NCBI RefSeq assembly: GCF_026340465.1
Contig: NZ_JAPEPC010000002.1
Location: forward strand, 62,001-126,000
Length of the DNA stretch: 64,000 bases
Source: Streptomyces sp. NBC_01306
Lineage (GTDB): Bacteria; Actinomycetota; Actinomycetes; Streptomycetales; Streptomycetaceae
Direction of reading: 5' to 3'
Positions 32,165 through 40,227 of the stretch are shown in pieces. Each line of letters starts with the position of its first letter. Position 1 is the stretch's first letter. Position numbers and translations under genes: made by a program. The notes under the pieces were generated by a model, which ran no database searches, was not told the DNA's origin, and saw only the letters and a list, made by a program, of their open reading frames with translations.

Positions 32165-34453
32165 TCACTCCACGGTGAGATCGACGTGGGCCGGTGTCAG
32201 CCGGGTGCCGTCCGCCAGCCGGAACTCCAGAGTGATCCGCTGTCTCCCCGTGGCAGCGTCCGCAGTGGCGCGGACGGCCACCCGCTCCGATGCGCTCCTG
32301 GTCCCGTCGGCCCGCAGGCTGCCGCTCGCCGGGACCGGCCGGACGCCGTCGGGGCCCGACGCGGTCCACCGCACCGTGTGGCCGGTGAAGTCGACGTCCT
32401 GGGCCACCACCGTCAGTGTGACGACCGCTCCCCCGCGCTCCAGGGGCAGCAGCCCGGGAACACCGAACCCGGCTGCCGGGGAGGCGTAGTTGTCCACGAC
32501 CTCCTGGCGGACTTCCGCGTCGTCGTAGGGGATGTCCGTACCGTACCGGCGCAGCCAGGTCTGGACGTTCGGCAGCACCACCCCGTTGAACCGGTTCCGC
32601 AGCAGCAGGGTCCGGTAGGCCTCCCGGGCCGCGTCCAGTTCGGCGGAGCCGTCCGGGACGAGTCCGATCCGCAGGTCGGCGCGGGCGACGTCGATGCCCA
32701 GGCCCAGCCGGGAGATCACGGTGCGCGCCGCGGCGCTCCCGGCCTCGCCGGCGGCTCTTCGCAACACGGCCCCCGCGCGGTCGTAACGGTCGAGCAGAGC
32801 GGCCGCGCCCACGGTGTCGGGGTCGGTGCGGGTGAGGTCGTAGTACTCGCGCATGGTGCCTTCCGCCCGGGGGCCGAAGCGCGCCCGGAGGTAGCCGTCC
32901 GTGTAACCGGCGGCGTCCAGGCCGTTGTCCCAGGCGAGCGCCGCGAACAGGCTCTGGACATGTTCGTAGGTGATCCAGTCGGCGGGCTCGCTGTACATTC
33001 CGATGCCGTTCACACCGAGGTGCGACTCGAAGCGGACGTCGCCCGCGATGGTGGCGAGGGGGTGCACGGGCTGGCTCCGCCAGCGGTAGCGCCGGTAGTA
33101 CTCGTACATGGCAAGCGAGCCGCGGAACCCGGTCCGCCAAGCGGTCAGGGCTTTGGCGAAGCCCGCGTTGGCGGGCACGGCCGGGTCGTCGAGCGGTCCG
33201 TCGTAAGTGCGGCTGTACGGGGCGAAGTCGACGATGACCGCGGGGTCGGACGCGTAGTCCGGATCCGGCGGCTCGATGGTGGAGTTGTAGGCGATGCGCT
33301 CGACGCGTACGCCCGGCAGCTCCGCACGGAGGGTCCGGGCCAGCTTGTTGACGACCACCGACTCGGCGTTCGCCGGATTGCCGTACCGGTCGAGGATCTC
33401 CTGCTGGAACCGGCCGACGTCCGGCGGCCAGCAGTCGAAGACGGTGATCTCCGGACGGTCCCGCAGGAAGGCGACCACCTGGGCGATGTACGCGTCGAGG
33501 GCCTCGGGGTTGTAGATGTCGAAGAGGGGGCCGCCGGATGTGTAGTACTGGGGGTACTTCTCCGGGGGCAGGAAGCTGTCGTAGCCGTGCCCGCCGGTCT
33601 CGATCCGGATGCCGCGCCTGGTGGCCTCGCGGCGCAGCACGGTCCGTACGCTGTCGTACGTGGTGACGCCGAGGCCCAGGTAATTCGCCGGGTGGACATA
33701 GGTGTTGAGCCGGTTCTTGGCCATCCAGTCGAGCAGCGGGGGCAGGCTCTCGGCGGTGTGGCTGTAGCCCTCCTCCGCGTACTGCCGCCGCAGCTCCCGG
33801 CCGGGCCGGTCGGTGAGGCGGACGGCGGGCAGCGCCAGGGTGCCCGCGGTCGGGATGTGCTCGCTGTGGCCTTCGTACGCGGGGAAGGCGGGGGCGAAGA
33901 ACCGTACGCCGAGCCGTTCGAGCAGCGCGTACACGGCGTAGAGCGCGGCGCGGTCCCCGGCCCCGGTGAGCAGGGCGTCCCGGTGGTCGCCGAGGAGGGT
34001 GAAGGAGTCCTCGGGCGCGCCGGCCAGTTCCCGGCCCGCTTCGGTGAGCCGGGCCGCGGGGATCGCGGTCGAGGGGCCGGTGCCCGCGCGCAGGGCCACC
34101 AGTCCGGTGACCGCGTCGGGCAGGGAGCCCGCGGCGGGGGGCGTCGCGGCGCGCACCGGCAGCCGGACGCCGGTGATCCGCCGTATGTAGTCGCGGAGTT
34201 CGGTGGCGGCGAACCGCGCGCTGCCCTCTCCCCACCACAGCACGGTGGCTCGCGCACGGCCGCCGGAGACGACGGGCAGGGAGGCCGCGGTGTCGGGTGC
34301 GGTGGCTTCTCCGGGAGCGGCCGCGGCCGCGGGAGGGACCGCGGCCGGTGCCAGGACGGTCGCTCCCGCGAGCCCGGCCGCCCCGGCCAGGAATCCGCGC
34401 CGCCGGACCCCGCCCGCTGCCCTGTCTTCGGCCATGTCGCGTCCTGAGCTCAT
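32165..34453 (-). CDS. DUF4838 family secreted protein (glycoside-hydrolase-like)
   Basis: 762 residues. Tat-like signal VRRRGFLAGAAGLAGA (about 16-31) with Ala/Pro-rich cleavage region near 46. ARFAATELRDYIRRITGVRLPV (about 78-99) is the alpha-glucuronidase-N-type domain. The DUF4838 barrel follows (LLDWMAKNRLNTYV, TVFDCWPPDVG, FAPYSRTYDG, SLAMYEYYRRYRWRS). A beta-sandwich tail runs from about 675. DUF4838 proteins resemble GH67/GH84-like enzymes, but most are untested. Its ATG overlaps the stop of the SsuA-like gene, so it is the last gene of the sulfatase operon. It could release sulfated sugars for that system (inference). Confidence 0.82.
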   Translation of the reverse strand: MSSGRDMAEDRAAGGVRRRGFLAGAAGLAGATVLAPAAVPPAAAAAPGEATAPDTAASLPVVSGGRARATVLWWGEGSARFAATELRDYIRRITGVRLPVRAATPPAAGSLPDAVTGLVALRAGTGPSTAIPAARLTEAGRELAGAPEDSFTLLGDHRDALLTGAGDRAALYAVYALLERLGVRFFAPAFPAYEGHSEHIPTAGTLALPAVRLTDRPGRELRRQYAEEGYSHTAESLPPLLDWMAKNRLNTYVHPANYLGLGVTTYDSVRTVLRREATRRGIRIETGGHGYDSFLPPEKYPQYYTSGGPLFDIYNPEALDAYIAQVVAFLRDRPEITVFDCWPPDVGRFQQEILDRYGNPANAESVVVNKLARTLRAELPGVRVERIAYNSTIEPPDPDYASDPAVIVDFAPYSRTYDGPLDDPAVPANAGFAKALTAWRTGFRGSLAMYEYYRRYRWRSQPVHPLATIAGDVRFESHLGVNGIGMYSEPADWITYEHVQSLFAALAWDNGLDAAGYTDGYLRARFGPRAEGTMREYYDLTRTDPDTVGAAALLDRYDRAGAVLRRAAGEAGSAAARTVISRLGLGIDVARADLRIGLVPDGSAELDAAREAYRTLLLRNRFNGVVLPNVQTWLRRYGTDIPYDDAEVRQEVVDNYASPAAGFGVPGLLPLERGGAVVTLTVVAQDVDFTGHTVRWTASGPDGVRPVPASGSLRADGTRSASERVAVRATADAATGRQRITLEFRLADGTRLTPAHVDLTVE

Positions 34454-35511
34454 CTGTGGTCCGCCTTTCCGGCCGATGCGTACAGGTCACCGAGGTAGTA
34501 GTCCTTGGCCTTCTCCGGCTTGGGCAGCTTCTTCATCTGTACGAAGAGATCCGAGAGCTGGTCGAGCCAGCCGTCGACCGTGCCGTTCCGGCTGAGCTTC
34601 GTCAGCTCGGCGGAGGAGAGGATCTTCACGTGGTCCGTCGACCCCTTGAGCTGCGCAGCGGGGAGTCCGAGGAATCCGGCCGCGACCGACTCCGACTGGG
34701 CGGGATGCCCGGCGATCCAGTCGTCGGCCTGCTTGAGGACCCCGGTCACCTTCCTGACGAGCGCCGGGTTGCCCGACGCCAGCCGGGGCTGGGCGACGAA
34801 GACGTTGGGGAAGGTCAGCCCGGGGTAGTAGTCCTGCGTTCCGCTGATCTCCCGGAGGCCGGGCACCTTCTTCTTGATCGTGTCGATGAGCGGGTACCAG
34901 GTGGCGGCGGCGTCGACCTGGCCGGACGAGAAGGCGGTGACGACGGTGGAGGCGTCCATCGCGACCTTCTTGACGTCGGTGGGCTTCAACCCCGCCTTGC
35001 GGAGCGCCAGATCGAGGATCATGTCGCCCGATGTGCCTTCGGCGACGGCCACCTTCTTGCCCTTGAGGTCGGCCGGTTTCGTGATGCCGGAGCCGGGCCG
35101 GGCGATGACCCGGTCGGCGAGGCCCAGCATGTTGACGGAGACGATGGGGGCGCGGCCCGATGCCGGCAGCCAGAGGGCGCCCGGGCCGAGGTACCCGAAG
35201 TCCAGATCGCCCGAGCCGAGGGCCTGTACCTGGAGCGGGCCGTTGGTGAACACCTTCAGTTCGGGCTTGAGGCCCGCCTTCTTCCAGAGGCCCTGCTTCT
35301 GCGCGACGGCGAGCGCGGCGGATCCGCTGTAGTCGGCGATATAGCCGAAGGTGACCTTGTTGCCGTGGCCCGACGCCGCCGATGAGTCATTGCCGCAGCC
35401 GGACGCGGCGGCGACGAGCAGCAGAGCGGTGAGCAGGCCCGCGGCGCGGCGGCCGACGGCGCGGTTCCTCTTCGTGGTGCTCTTCGTGGTTCTGTTCGTG
35501 CTTCTCTTCAC
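34450..35511 (-). CDS. SsuA/NMT1-type ABC substrate-binding lipoprotein
   Basis: 353 residues from GTG 35511. A Lys/Arg/Thr-rich start is followed by a hydrophobic core and lipobox ASGC (about 36-39), so it is a lipoprotein. The mature part (VTFGYIADYSGSAALAVAQKQGLWKKAGL, VQALGSGDLDFGYLG, KKVAVAEGTSGDMILDLALRKAGL, DAAATWYPLID) is the nitrate/sulfonate/taurine-binding fold rather than a sugar binder. Both ends overlap neighbours (GTGA with the ATPase gene, ATGA with DUF4838), showing tight coupling. The probable ligand is an organosulfur compound, given the sulfatase in the same operon. Confidence 0.9.
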   Translation of the reverse strand: MKRSTNRTTKSTTKRNRAVGRRAAGLLTALLLVAAASGCGNDSSAASGHGNKVTFGYIADYSGSAALAVAQKQGLWKKAGLKPELKVFTNGPLQVQALGSGDLDFGYLGPGALWLPASGRAPIVSVNMLGLADRVIARPGSGITKPADLKGKKVAVAEGTSGDMILDLALRKAGLKPTDVKKVAMDASTVVTAFSSGQVDAAATWYPLIDTIKKKVPGLREISGTQDYYPGLTFPNVFVAQPRLASGNPALVRKVTGVLKQADDWIAGHPAQSESVAAGFLGLPAAQLKGSTDHVKILSSAELTKLSRNGTVDGWLDQLSDLFVQMKKLPKPEKAKDYYLGDLYASAGKADHR

Positions 35512-36299
35512 GAGGCGAGTCCTTCGAGTGGGGCCGGTGGCGCCGGCTGGTGGTGCACGGCGTGCCACACCTGGGCGCGGAGTTCGGCGAATCCGGGCGA
35601 CAGGCGCTGTTCCTCGGTGCGCGGGTAGGGCAGCGTGACGGGGATGACGGTGTGGATCCGCCCGGGGCGCGCGGCCATGACGACGACGCGGCTGCCCAGG
35701 TAGACGGCCTCGTCGACGTCGTGCGTGATGAACATGACGGTGCGCCGGTCGCGGCTCCAGGTGTCGAGGAGCGAATCCTGCATCCGGACACGGGTCAGCG
35801 AGTCCAGGGCGCCGAAGGGCTCGTCCATGAGGAGGACCTTCGGGTCGACCGCATAGGCGCGGGCGATGGCACAGCGCTGCTTCATACCGCCGGAGAGAGT
35901 CTTGGGGAGCGCGCCGGCGAAGTCGGTGAGACCGACGAGCTCGATGACCTCCCGTGCTCTCCGGCTGCGTTCGGCCTTTCCGACACCGGCGACCTTGAGG
36001 CCGTACTCGACGTTGGCCGTGACGGTCATCCAGGGGAAGAGCGCGTACTGCTGGAAGATGACGCCGCGTTCGGGGGCAGGTCCACGGACGGGTACGCCGT
36101 CGACGGTGACTTCGCCGCCGGTCGCTTCGAGGAGCCCTGCTGCGATGTTCATCAGGGTGGACTTGCCGCACCCGGACGGTCCGACGACGGTGACGAACTC
36201 ACCGTCCTCGATGTCCAGGCTGATCCGGTCCAGAGCCAGGAAGTCGCTGTCCTGCACCGTGAAGTGCCGGGTGACACCGGAGAAGTTGATGGTGGGCAT
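35508..36299 (-). CDS. SsuB/TauB-type ABC transporter ATPase
   Basis: 263 residues from ATG 36299. Walker A GPSGCGKST (40-48), Q-loop FQQYALFPWMTV, signature LSGGMKQR (135-142), Walker B VLLMDEP (155-161) and switch His in ITHDVDEAVYL. The set is complete, so the importer has its own energy source, unlike the sugar importer at 4454-7645. It overlaps the binding-protein gene by four bases and starts 3 bases after the permease stop. Confidence 0.93.
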   Translation of the reverse strand: MPTINFSGVTRHFTVQDSDFLALDRISLDIEDGEFVTVVGPSGCGKSTLMNIAAGLLEATGGEVTVDGVPVRGPAPERGVIFQQYALFPWMTVTANVEYGLKVAGVGKAERSRRAREVIELVGLTDFAGALPKTLSGGMKQRCAIARAYAVDPKVLLMDEPFGALDSLTRVRMQDSLLDTWSRDRRTVMFITHDVDEAVYLGSRVVVMAARPGRIHTVIPVTLPYPRTEEQRLSPGFAELRAQVWHAVHHQPAPPAPLEGLAS

Positions 36300-36301
36300 G
36301 G

Positions 36302-37198
36302 TTACCTCCGTTCCTGCCAGTGGGTGAGCCGTCGCTCGGCGAGGAGCAGCAGCCGGTCCATGACCAGGCCGATCGCTCCGATGGCGATGAGCTGGACGAA
36401 GATGGTGGGCAGGTCGTAGTAGAGCTGCGCCTGCTGCATACGGAAGCCGAGTCCGCCCTGCGCGGCGATGAGTTCGGCGGCCACCACGGTCGCCCAGGAG
36501 GCGCCGAGCCCGATCCGCATGCCGACCAGGATGAACGGGGCCGATGCGGGGACCACGATGCCGGCGAAGACCTGGTGGTCGCGGGCACCGAGTACCCGTG
36601 CCGCGTTGACGAGGGTGACATCGACGGCGACGACGCCCTGGAAGGTGGAGACGACGCAGGAGAGGAAGGACGCCAGGAAGATCACGAAGATCTTCGGGGT
36701 CTCGCCGATGCCCATCAGGACGATGGCCAGCGGGATGATCGCGAGCGGCGGCACCATCCGGAAGAACTGCAGCCATGGCTCGATCAGCCTGCGGACGAGC
36801 GGGTACCAGCCCATCAGGAAGCCGACGGGTACGGCGAGGACGACGCCGATGACGTAGCCGATGAGGACGCGTTCCAGGCTGGCGCCCGCGTCGGAGAACA
36901 GGGTTCCGTCCGCGATGAGCTGTCCCGCGCGCCGTGCGACGGAGACCGGTCCGGGGAAACCGTCGATGCCGCTGTTGGCGAGGACAGTCCAGGCGAGGAG
37001 CCCCAGTGCGGCGGAGGCGACCCCGAGCAGTACGGAGGTGAGCCGGCCCGCACCGCGCGCCCGGCGCCCGCGCTCCACCCGCGCGGCGCTCCTCGCGTCA
37101 TGCGCGCCGGACGCATCGGGAGCACCGGATGATCCTGGTGAGCCGGGAGCGCTGCGAACTCCGGGTGCGCCGGATCCGGGCAGCAGTTTCTCCTTCAC
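36302..37198 (-). CDS. SsuC/TauC-type ABC transporter permease
   Basis: 298 residues from GTG 37198, which overlaps the sulfatase stop; GAGGAAG lies just upstream inside the sulfatase gene. The first 50 residues are Gly/Ser/Ala/Arg-rich and probably disordered. Six helices follow from about residue 54. The EAA-type loop reads VTLVNAARVLGARDHQVFAGIVVPASAPFILVGMRIG (about 195-230), the SsuC pattern. It should form a homodimer channel for the SsuA-like binding protein. Confidence 0.92.
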   Translation of the reverse strand: MKEKLLPGSGAPGVRSAPGSPGSSGAPDASGAHDARSAARVERGRRARGAGRLTSVLLGVASAALGLLAWTVLANSGIDGFPGPVSVARRAGQLIADGTLFSDAGASLERVLIGYVIGVVLAVPVGFLMGWYPLVRRLIEPWLQFFRMVPPLAIIPLAIVLMGIGETPKIFVIFLASFLSCVVSTFQGVVAVDVTLVNAARVLGARDHQVFAGIVVPASAPFILVGMRIGLGASWATVVAAELIAAQGGLGFRMQQAQLYYDLPTIFVQLIAIGAIGLVMDRLLLLAERRLTHWQERR

Positions 37199-38682
37199 GC
37201 CACTTCCTCCGCGACCCCGTCGACATCCGGCGCGCGGTCGCCGCCGATGTCGGCCATATAGCTCATCCAGCTGTAGGCGGGATCGCCGCGGCGCAGCAGT
37301 TCGCGGTAGAGGCGGACGGTGAGGTCGCGCCGGATGCCCGCGTACGCCGGTGCCTCGTACACGTTGTGCAGTTCGTGCGGATCGGTCTCCAGGTCGTACA
37401 GCTCGTGGACGCTCTCCGGGTTGTGGACGAGCTTGTACCGCCGGTCGCGGAGCATCCGCTGCGCGTACGGGAAGTGGTGGCCGTGGAATTCGGCGACGAT
37501 CTCGTCGCGGGTGTCCCCGGATGGTCCGCCGTGCAGCAGTGGCAGCAGGCTCTGCCCGTCGCACCGGTCGGGCAGCGGCGCTCCGGCCAGTTCGAGGATG
37601 GTCGGGTTGAGGTCGATGAGGTTGGCGAAGGCGTCGCAGACCTGGGCGGGAGCGCCGGGCACCCGGGCGATGGCGGGGATGCGGTAGATGTCCTCGTACA
37701 TCGCGGGGCCCTTGTCGTTCAGCCGGTGGGCGCCGGTGAACTCGCCGTGGTCGGCGGTGAAGAAGACCGCTGTCCCGTCGCGCAGACCGTGGTCGTCCAG
37801 CGCCGCCAGGATCCTGCCGACCTGGTGGTCGATCATGGTGACGTAGCCCCAGTAGACGGCGATGAGCTTGCGCCAGGCGGCGGCGTCGAACCCGTCGGAC
37901 GACCAGTACGCGCTGTACTGGCGCTGCACTGCGGGCTTCCCGGCGAAGGTCTCCGCCATCGAAGCGGGCAGTGGCACGTCGTCGGGGTCGTACATGTCGT
38001 AGTAGTGGTCGGGGATCAGATACGGCAGGTGCGGGCCGTACCAGTGGCAGGACAGCATGAACGGTCTGCCGGTCGCCTTCCAGTCGGCCGCGTACCGGTC
38101 GAGCAGGCCGAGGGTCCGGTCGGTGAGGAACGCCTCGATGGTGGCCTCGGGGGGCTGCTGGAGGCGGCCGGCGATCAGGTGTCCGCGGCCGGTGCCGTTG
38201 GCAGCCGCGCCGAAGACGGGCTCGGTGACGGCGAAGGGCGGAAAGCCGTTGTCCTCCAGCCACTTCTCGTACGAGGGGTGGTGTACGGGGTTGAGCGCAC
38301 CGGGCAGGTGCTCGCCGTCCATCCCGTAGAACTCGGGCCCGCGCTCCCGGCCGATGTGCCACTTGCCCGCGTGGCCGACCTGGTAGCCGTGGTCCATCAA
38401 CTGGCGCCAGAGCATCGGGCTCTCGTCGTCCAGCTCGTCCTTGCTGCCCCCGTTGCGCTCGGGGTTGTTCAGCATTCCGTGGCGGAACGGGTGGAGGCCG
38501 GTGGCGAGGGAGGCACGCGCCGGTGTGCAGATCGCGGTGGGTGTGTAGAAGCGGTCGAAGCGGGTGCCCTCCGCCGCCAGGGCGTCCAGGGCCGGGGTCT
38601 TCACCAGGGGGTTGCCGTAGCAGCCCAGGGTGTCGACCCGGTGTTGATCGGTCATCAGGAACAGGACGTTGCGCGGAGCCAT
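37195..38682 (-). CDS. Type I sulfatase (formylglycine-dependent)
   Basis: 495 residues from ATG 38682. The modification motif C52-T-P-A-R56 (ICTPARASLATG) carries the cysteine that is converted to formylglycine. Metal ligands include Asp12-Gln13 (TDQHR) and the later TADHGEF (about 326-332) with HAGKWHIG (about 108-115). No signal peptide, so it is predicted cytoplasmic, consistent with imported sulfate esters. It heads an operon with the SsuC-B-A genes and DUF4838. The enzyme needed for maturation is encoded on the opposite strand at 40224-41198. The exact sulfate ester is unknown. Confidence 0.93.
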   Translation of the reverse strand: MAPRNVLFLMTDQHRVDTLGCYGNPLVKTPALDALAAEGTRFDRFYTPTAICTPARASLATGLHPFRHGMLNNPERNGGSKDELDDESPMLWRQLMDHGYQVGHAGKWHIGRERGPEFYGMDGEHLPGALNPVHHPSYEKWLEDNGFPPFAVTEPVFGAAANGTGRGHLIAGRLQQPPEATIEAFLTDRTLGLLDRYAADWKATGRPFMLSCHWYGPHLPYLIPDHYYDMYDPDDVPLPASMAETFAGKPAVQRQYSAYWSSDGFDAAAWRKLIAVYWGYVTMIDHQVGRILAALDDHGLRDGTAVFFTADHGEFTGAHRLNDKGPAMYEDIYRIPAIARVPGAPAQVCDAFANLIDLNPTILELAGAPLPDRCDGQSLLPLLHGGPSGDTRDEIVAEFHGHHFPYAQRMLRDRRYKLVHNPESVHELYDLETDPHELHNVYEAPAYAGIRRDLTVRLYRELLRRGDPAYSWMSYMADIGGDRAPDVDGVAEEVA

Positions 38683-38699
38683 GGGCTGGCCGCCCTTCC

Positions 38700-38800
38700 G
38701 GTGGAGTCGTTCATGACGCGGTGTGCGGGGTGCCGGTGTGCCGTGTTGCGGTGTGCGGTGGGCCGGCATGTGTCGTGCCGGTGGGTTCCGTGGTGGGCAA
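38700..38800. other. CA-rich 5' leader of the sulfatase operon
   Basis: Between the predicted promoter (38831-38860) and the sulfatase start, the transcribed strand is strikingly rich in C and A (repeated CACCGGC, CACACCG and ACCGCA words) with few G or T. Such an RNA would be largely unstructured. An open frame runs through it but has repetitive, non-family sequence. Confidence 0.5.
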
Positions 38801-38830
38801 CGGATGTCGTACGGCAGGCAATTGCCGGGA

Positions 38831-38860
38831 ACTGTAGGGACGCCGGGTTTTTTACGTCAA
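38831..38860 (-). promoter_or_regulatory. Promoter of the sulfatase-ABC operon
   Basis: On the minus strand TTGACG (38860-38855), an 18-base spacer and TACAGT (38836-38831) fit the vegetative sigma consensus. It would give a leader of about 140 bases before the sulfatase. Confidence 0.65.
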
Positions 38861-38898
38861 CCCTCGGGAATAAATTGCGTGTGAATTCTTCCGCCGCG

Positions 38899-38928
38899 TT
38901 GACAGAATCCGGTTGACCGGCAGACCAT
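38899..38928 (+). promoter_or_regulatory. Promoter of the ROK-FGE operon, probably leaderless
   Basis: A consensus TTGACA is at 38899-38904 and a weak -10 (GACCAT, 38923-38928) is 18 bases further on, so transcription would begin at or next to the ATG at 38935. No ribosome site is present there, which fits a leaderless mRNA. Confidence 0.5.
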
Positions 38929-38934
38929 GCGTCC

Positions 38935-40227
38935 ATGACGGAACCGACCGATGCCTTGCAGCGCCTCCGCAGGGCCAATGAAGCCGCCGTCCTCGGCGAG
39001 CTGCGCCGCTCCGGCGCTCTCAGCCGTGGCGAGCTGAAGGCGAGGACCGGTCTCTCCCGTACCACCCTGTTCGCGATCGTCTCCGACCTGCTGGAGCGCA
39101 AAGCGGTCGTGGAGCAGCCCGCGGCGGACTCCGCGCTGCCCCGCGGACGTGGCAGGCCCGCCCTGGAGATCTCGCTCAACGCGCGCGGCGCCGAGCTGAT
39201 CGGTATCGACCTCCAGCGCAACCGGATCCATGTGGTCATCGCCAACTGCGCCCATGAGGTGGTCGGCCGGTTCAGCGCCCCGCTGCCCGTGGGCAGCGGT
39301 CCCGCCGAGCGGGCCGAGCAGGCGATCGCGGCGGTCGCGGAGCTCGTACGCCGGGAGGGGATCAGCCTGGCGCCCGTCGAGGGAATCGGCCTCGGCCTGC
39401 CCGGTTTCGTCCAGAACCCGGCGTCCGGGGACCCGGACCGGAAGACGCCGTTCGCCCAGCACGTCGCCGCGGCGCTCGGCAGCCACTTCGGTGTGCCCGT
39501 CGCCACCGAGAACAACTCACGTCTCGCCGCACTGGCCGAAGTCACCTGGGGTGCGGCCCGGGGCCACGACAACACCGTCTTCCTCGCCTGGTCGCACGGG
39601 GTCGGCGGCGGGCTCGTCGTGAACGGTGTGCTGGTGCACGGCGCCCACGGCGCGGCCGGCGAGATCGGCCACACCAGCTGCGATCCCGAAGGACCGGTCT
39701 GCCACTGCGGCGGCCGGGGGTGCCTGGAGGGGGTCATCCGGATTCCGGCGCTGCTGGCCGCCTGCGCGGAGCGCGGTGTGGCGGTCGGCGACGCGGCCGG
39801 GCTCATCGCGCTCGCCGCCGGGGGCCAGCCGGACGTGGCCGCCGTGCTGCGCGGCGCGGCCACCACCGCGGGCCGGGTCCTCGCCGCCCTGGCCGCCCAT
39901 GTCGACCCCGAATGCATCGTGGTCTACGGCGAACCGGCCGTACTCGACGCACTCGTACTGGCCCCGATCCGCGAGCAGCTCGCGACCCTGTCCCTGCCGT
40001 CCGCTCCCCGTACCATCACCGTGTGCGGTTCGGCCCTCGGCGCCGACGCGGCCGCACTCGGCGGTGTGGCGCTGCTGCTCCGCACCACCGGCCAGAACGT
40101 GGACGAACTGCTCGACCGGCCGGTCCCCGGCACGGCCGGGCAGGATGAGTACGGGCCAGGCCGGGCCGGCCGGGCCGGAGCAGAGACCGCGGTGAGCGGT
40201 GCAGACAGCAAGGAGAGCGTCCGATGA
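38935..40227 (+). CDS. ROK-family transcriptional regulator
   Basis: 430 residues. N-terminal winged HTH (NEAAVLGELRRSGALSRGELKARTGLSRTTLFAIVSDLLE, about 14-53), then a ROK sugar-kinase-like fold with zinc motif GEIGHTS...CHCGGRGCLE (about 242-263) and an ATP-site-like LPGFVQNP. ROK regulators sense carbohydrate ligands. It is divergent from the sulfatase operon and overlaps the FGE gene (ATGA at 40224-40227), so it most likely represses this organosulfate locus. A sugar-type effector would suggest that the substrate is a sulfated carbohydrate (inference). Confidence 0.92.
   Translation: MTEPTDALQRLRRANEAAVLGELRRSGALSRGELKARTGLSRTTLFAIVSDLLERKAVVEQPAADSALPRGRGRPALEISLNARGAELIGIDLQRNRIHVVIANCAHEVVGRFSAPLPVGSGPAERAEQAIAAVAELVRREGISLAPVEGIGLGLPGFVQNPASGDPDRKTPFAQHVAAALGSHFGVPVATENNSRLAALAEVTWGAARGHDNTVFLAWSHGVGGGLVVNGVLVHGAHGAAGEIGHTSCDPEGPVCHCGGRGCLEGVIRIPALLAACAERGVAVGDAAGLIALAAGGQPDVAAVLRGAATTAGRVLAALAAHVDPECIVVYGEPAVLDALVLAPIREQLATLSLPSAPRTITVCGSALGADAAALGGVALLLRTTGQNVDELLDRPVPGTAGQDEYGPGRAGRAGAETAVSGADSKESVR

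Noticed and set aside
32093..34447. A 784-codon plus-strand frame opposite DUF4838
   Set aside because: Composition is that of an antisense shadow, with no recognisable motif; DUF4838 on the minus strand has Tat signal, domains and operon context.
34450..37198. SsuABC-like importer considered as a second sugar importer
   Set aside because: The binding protein has the NMT1/SsuA fold pattern, there is a single permease gene, and it has its own ATPase, unlike cluster-1 sugar systems.
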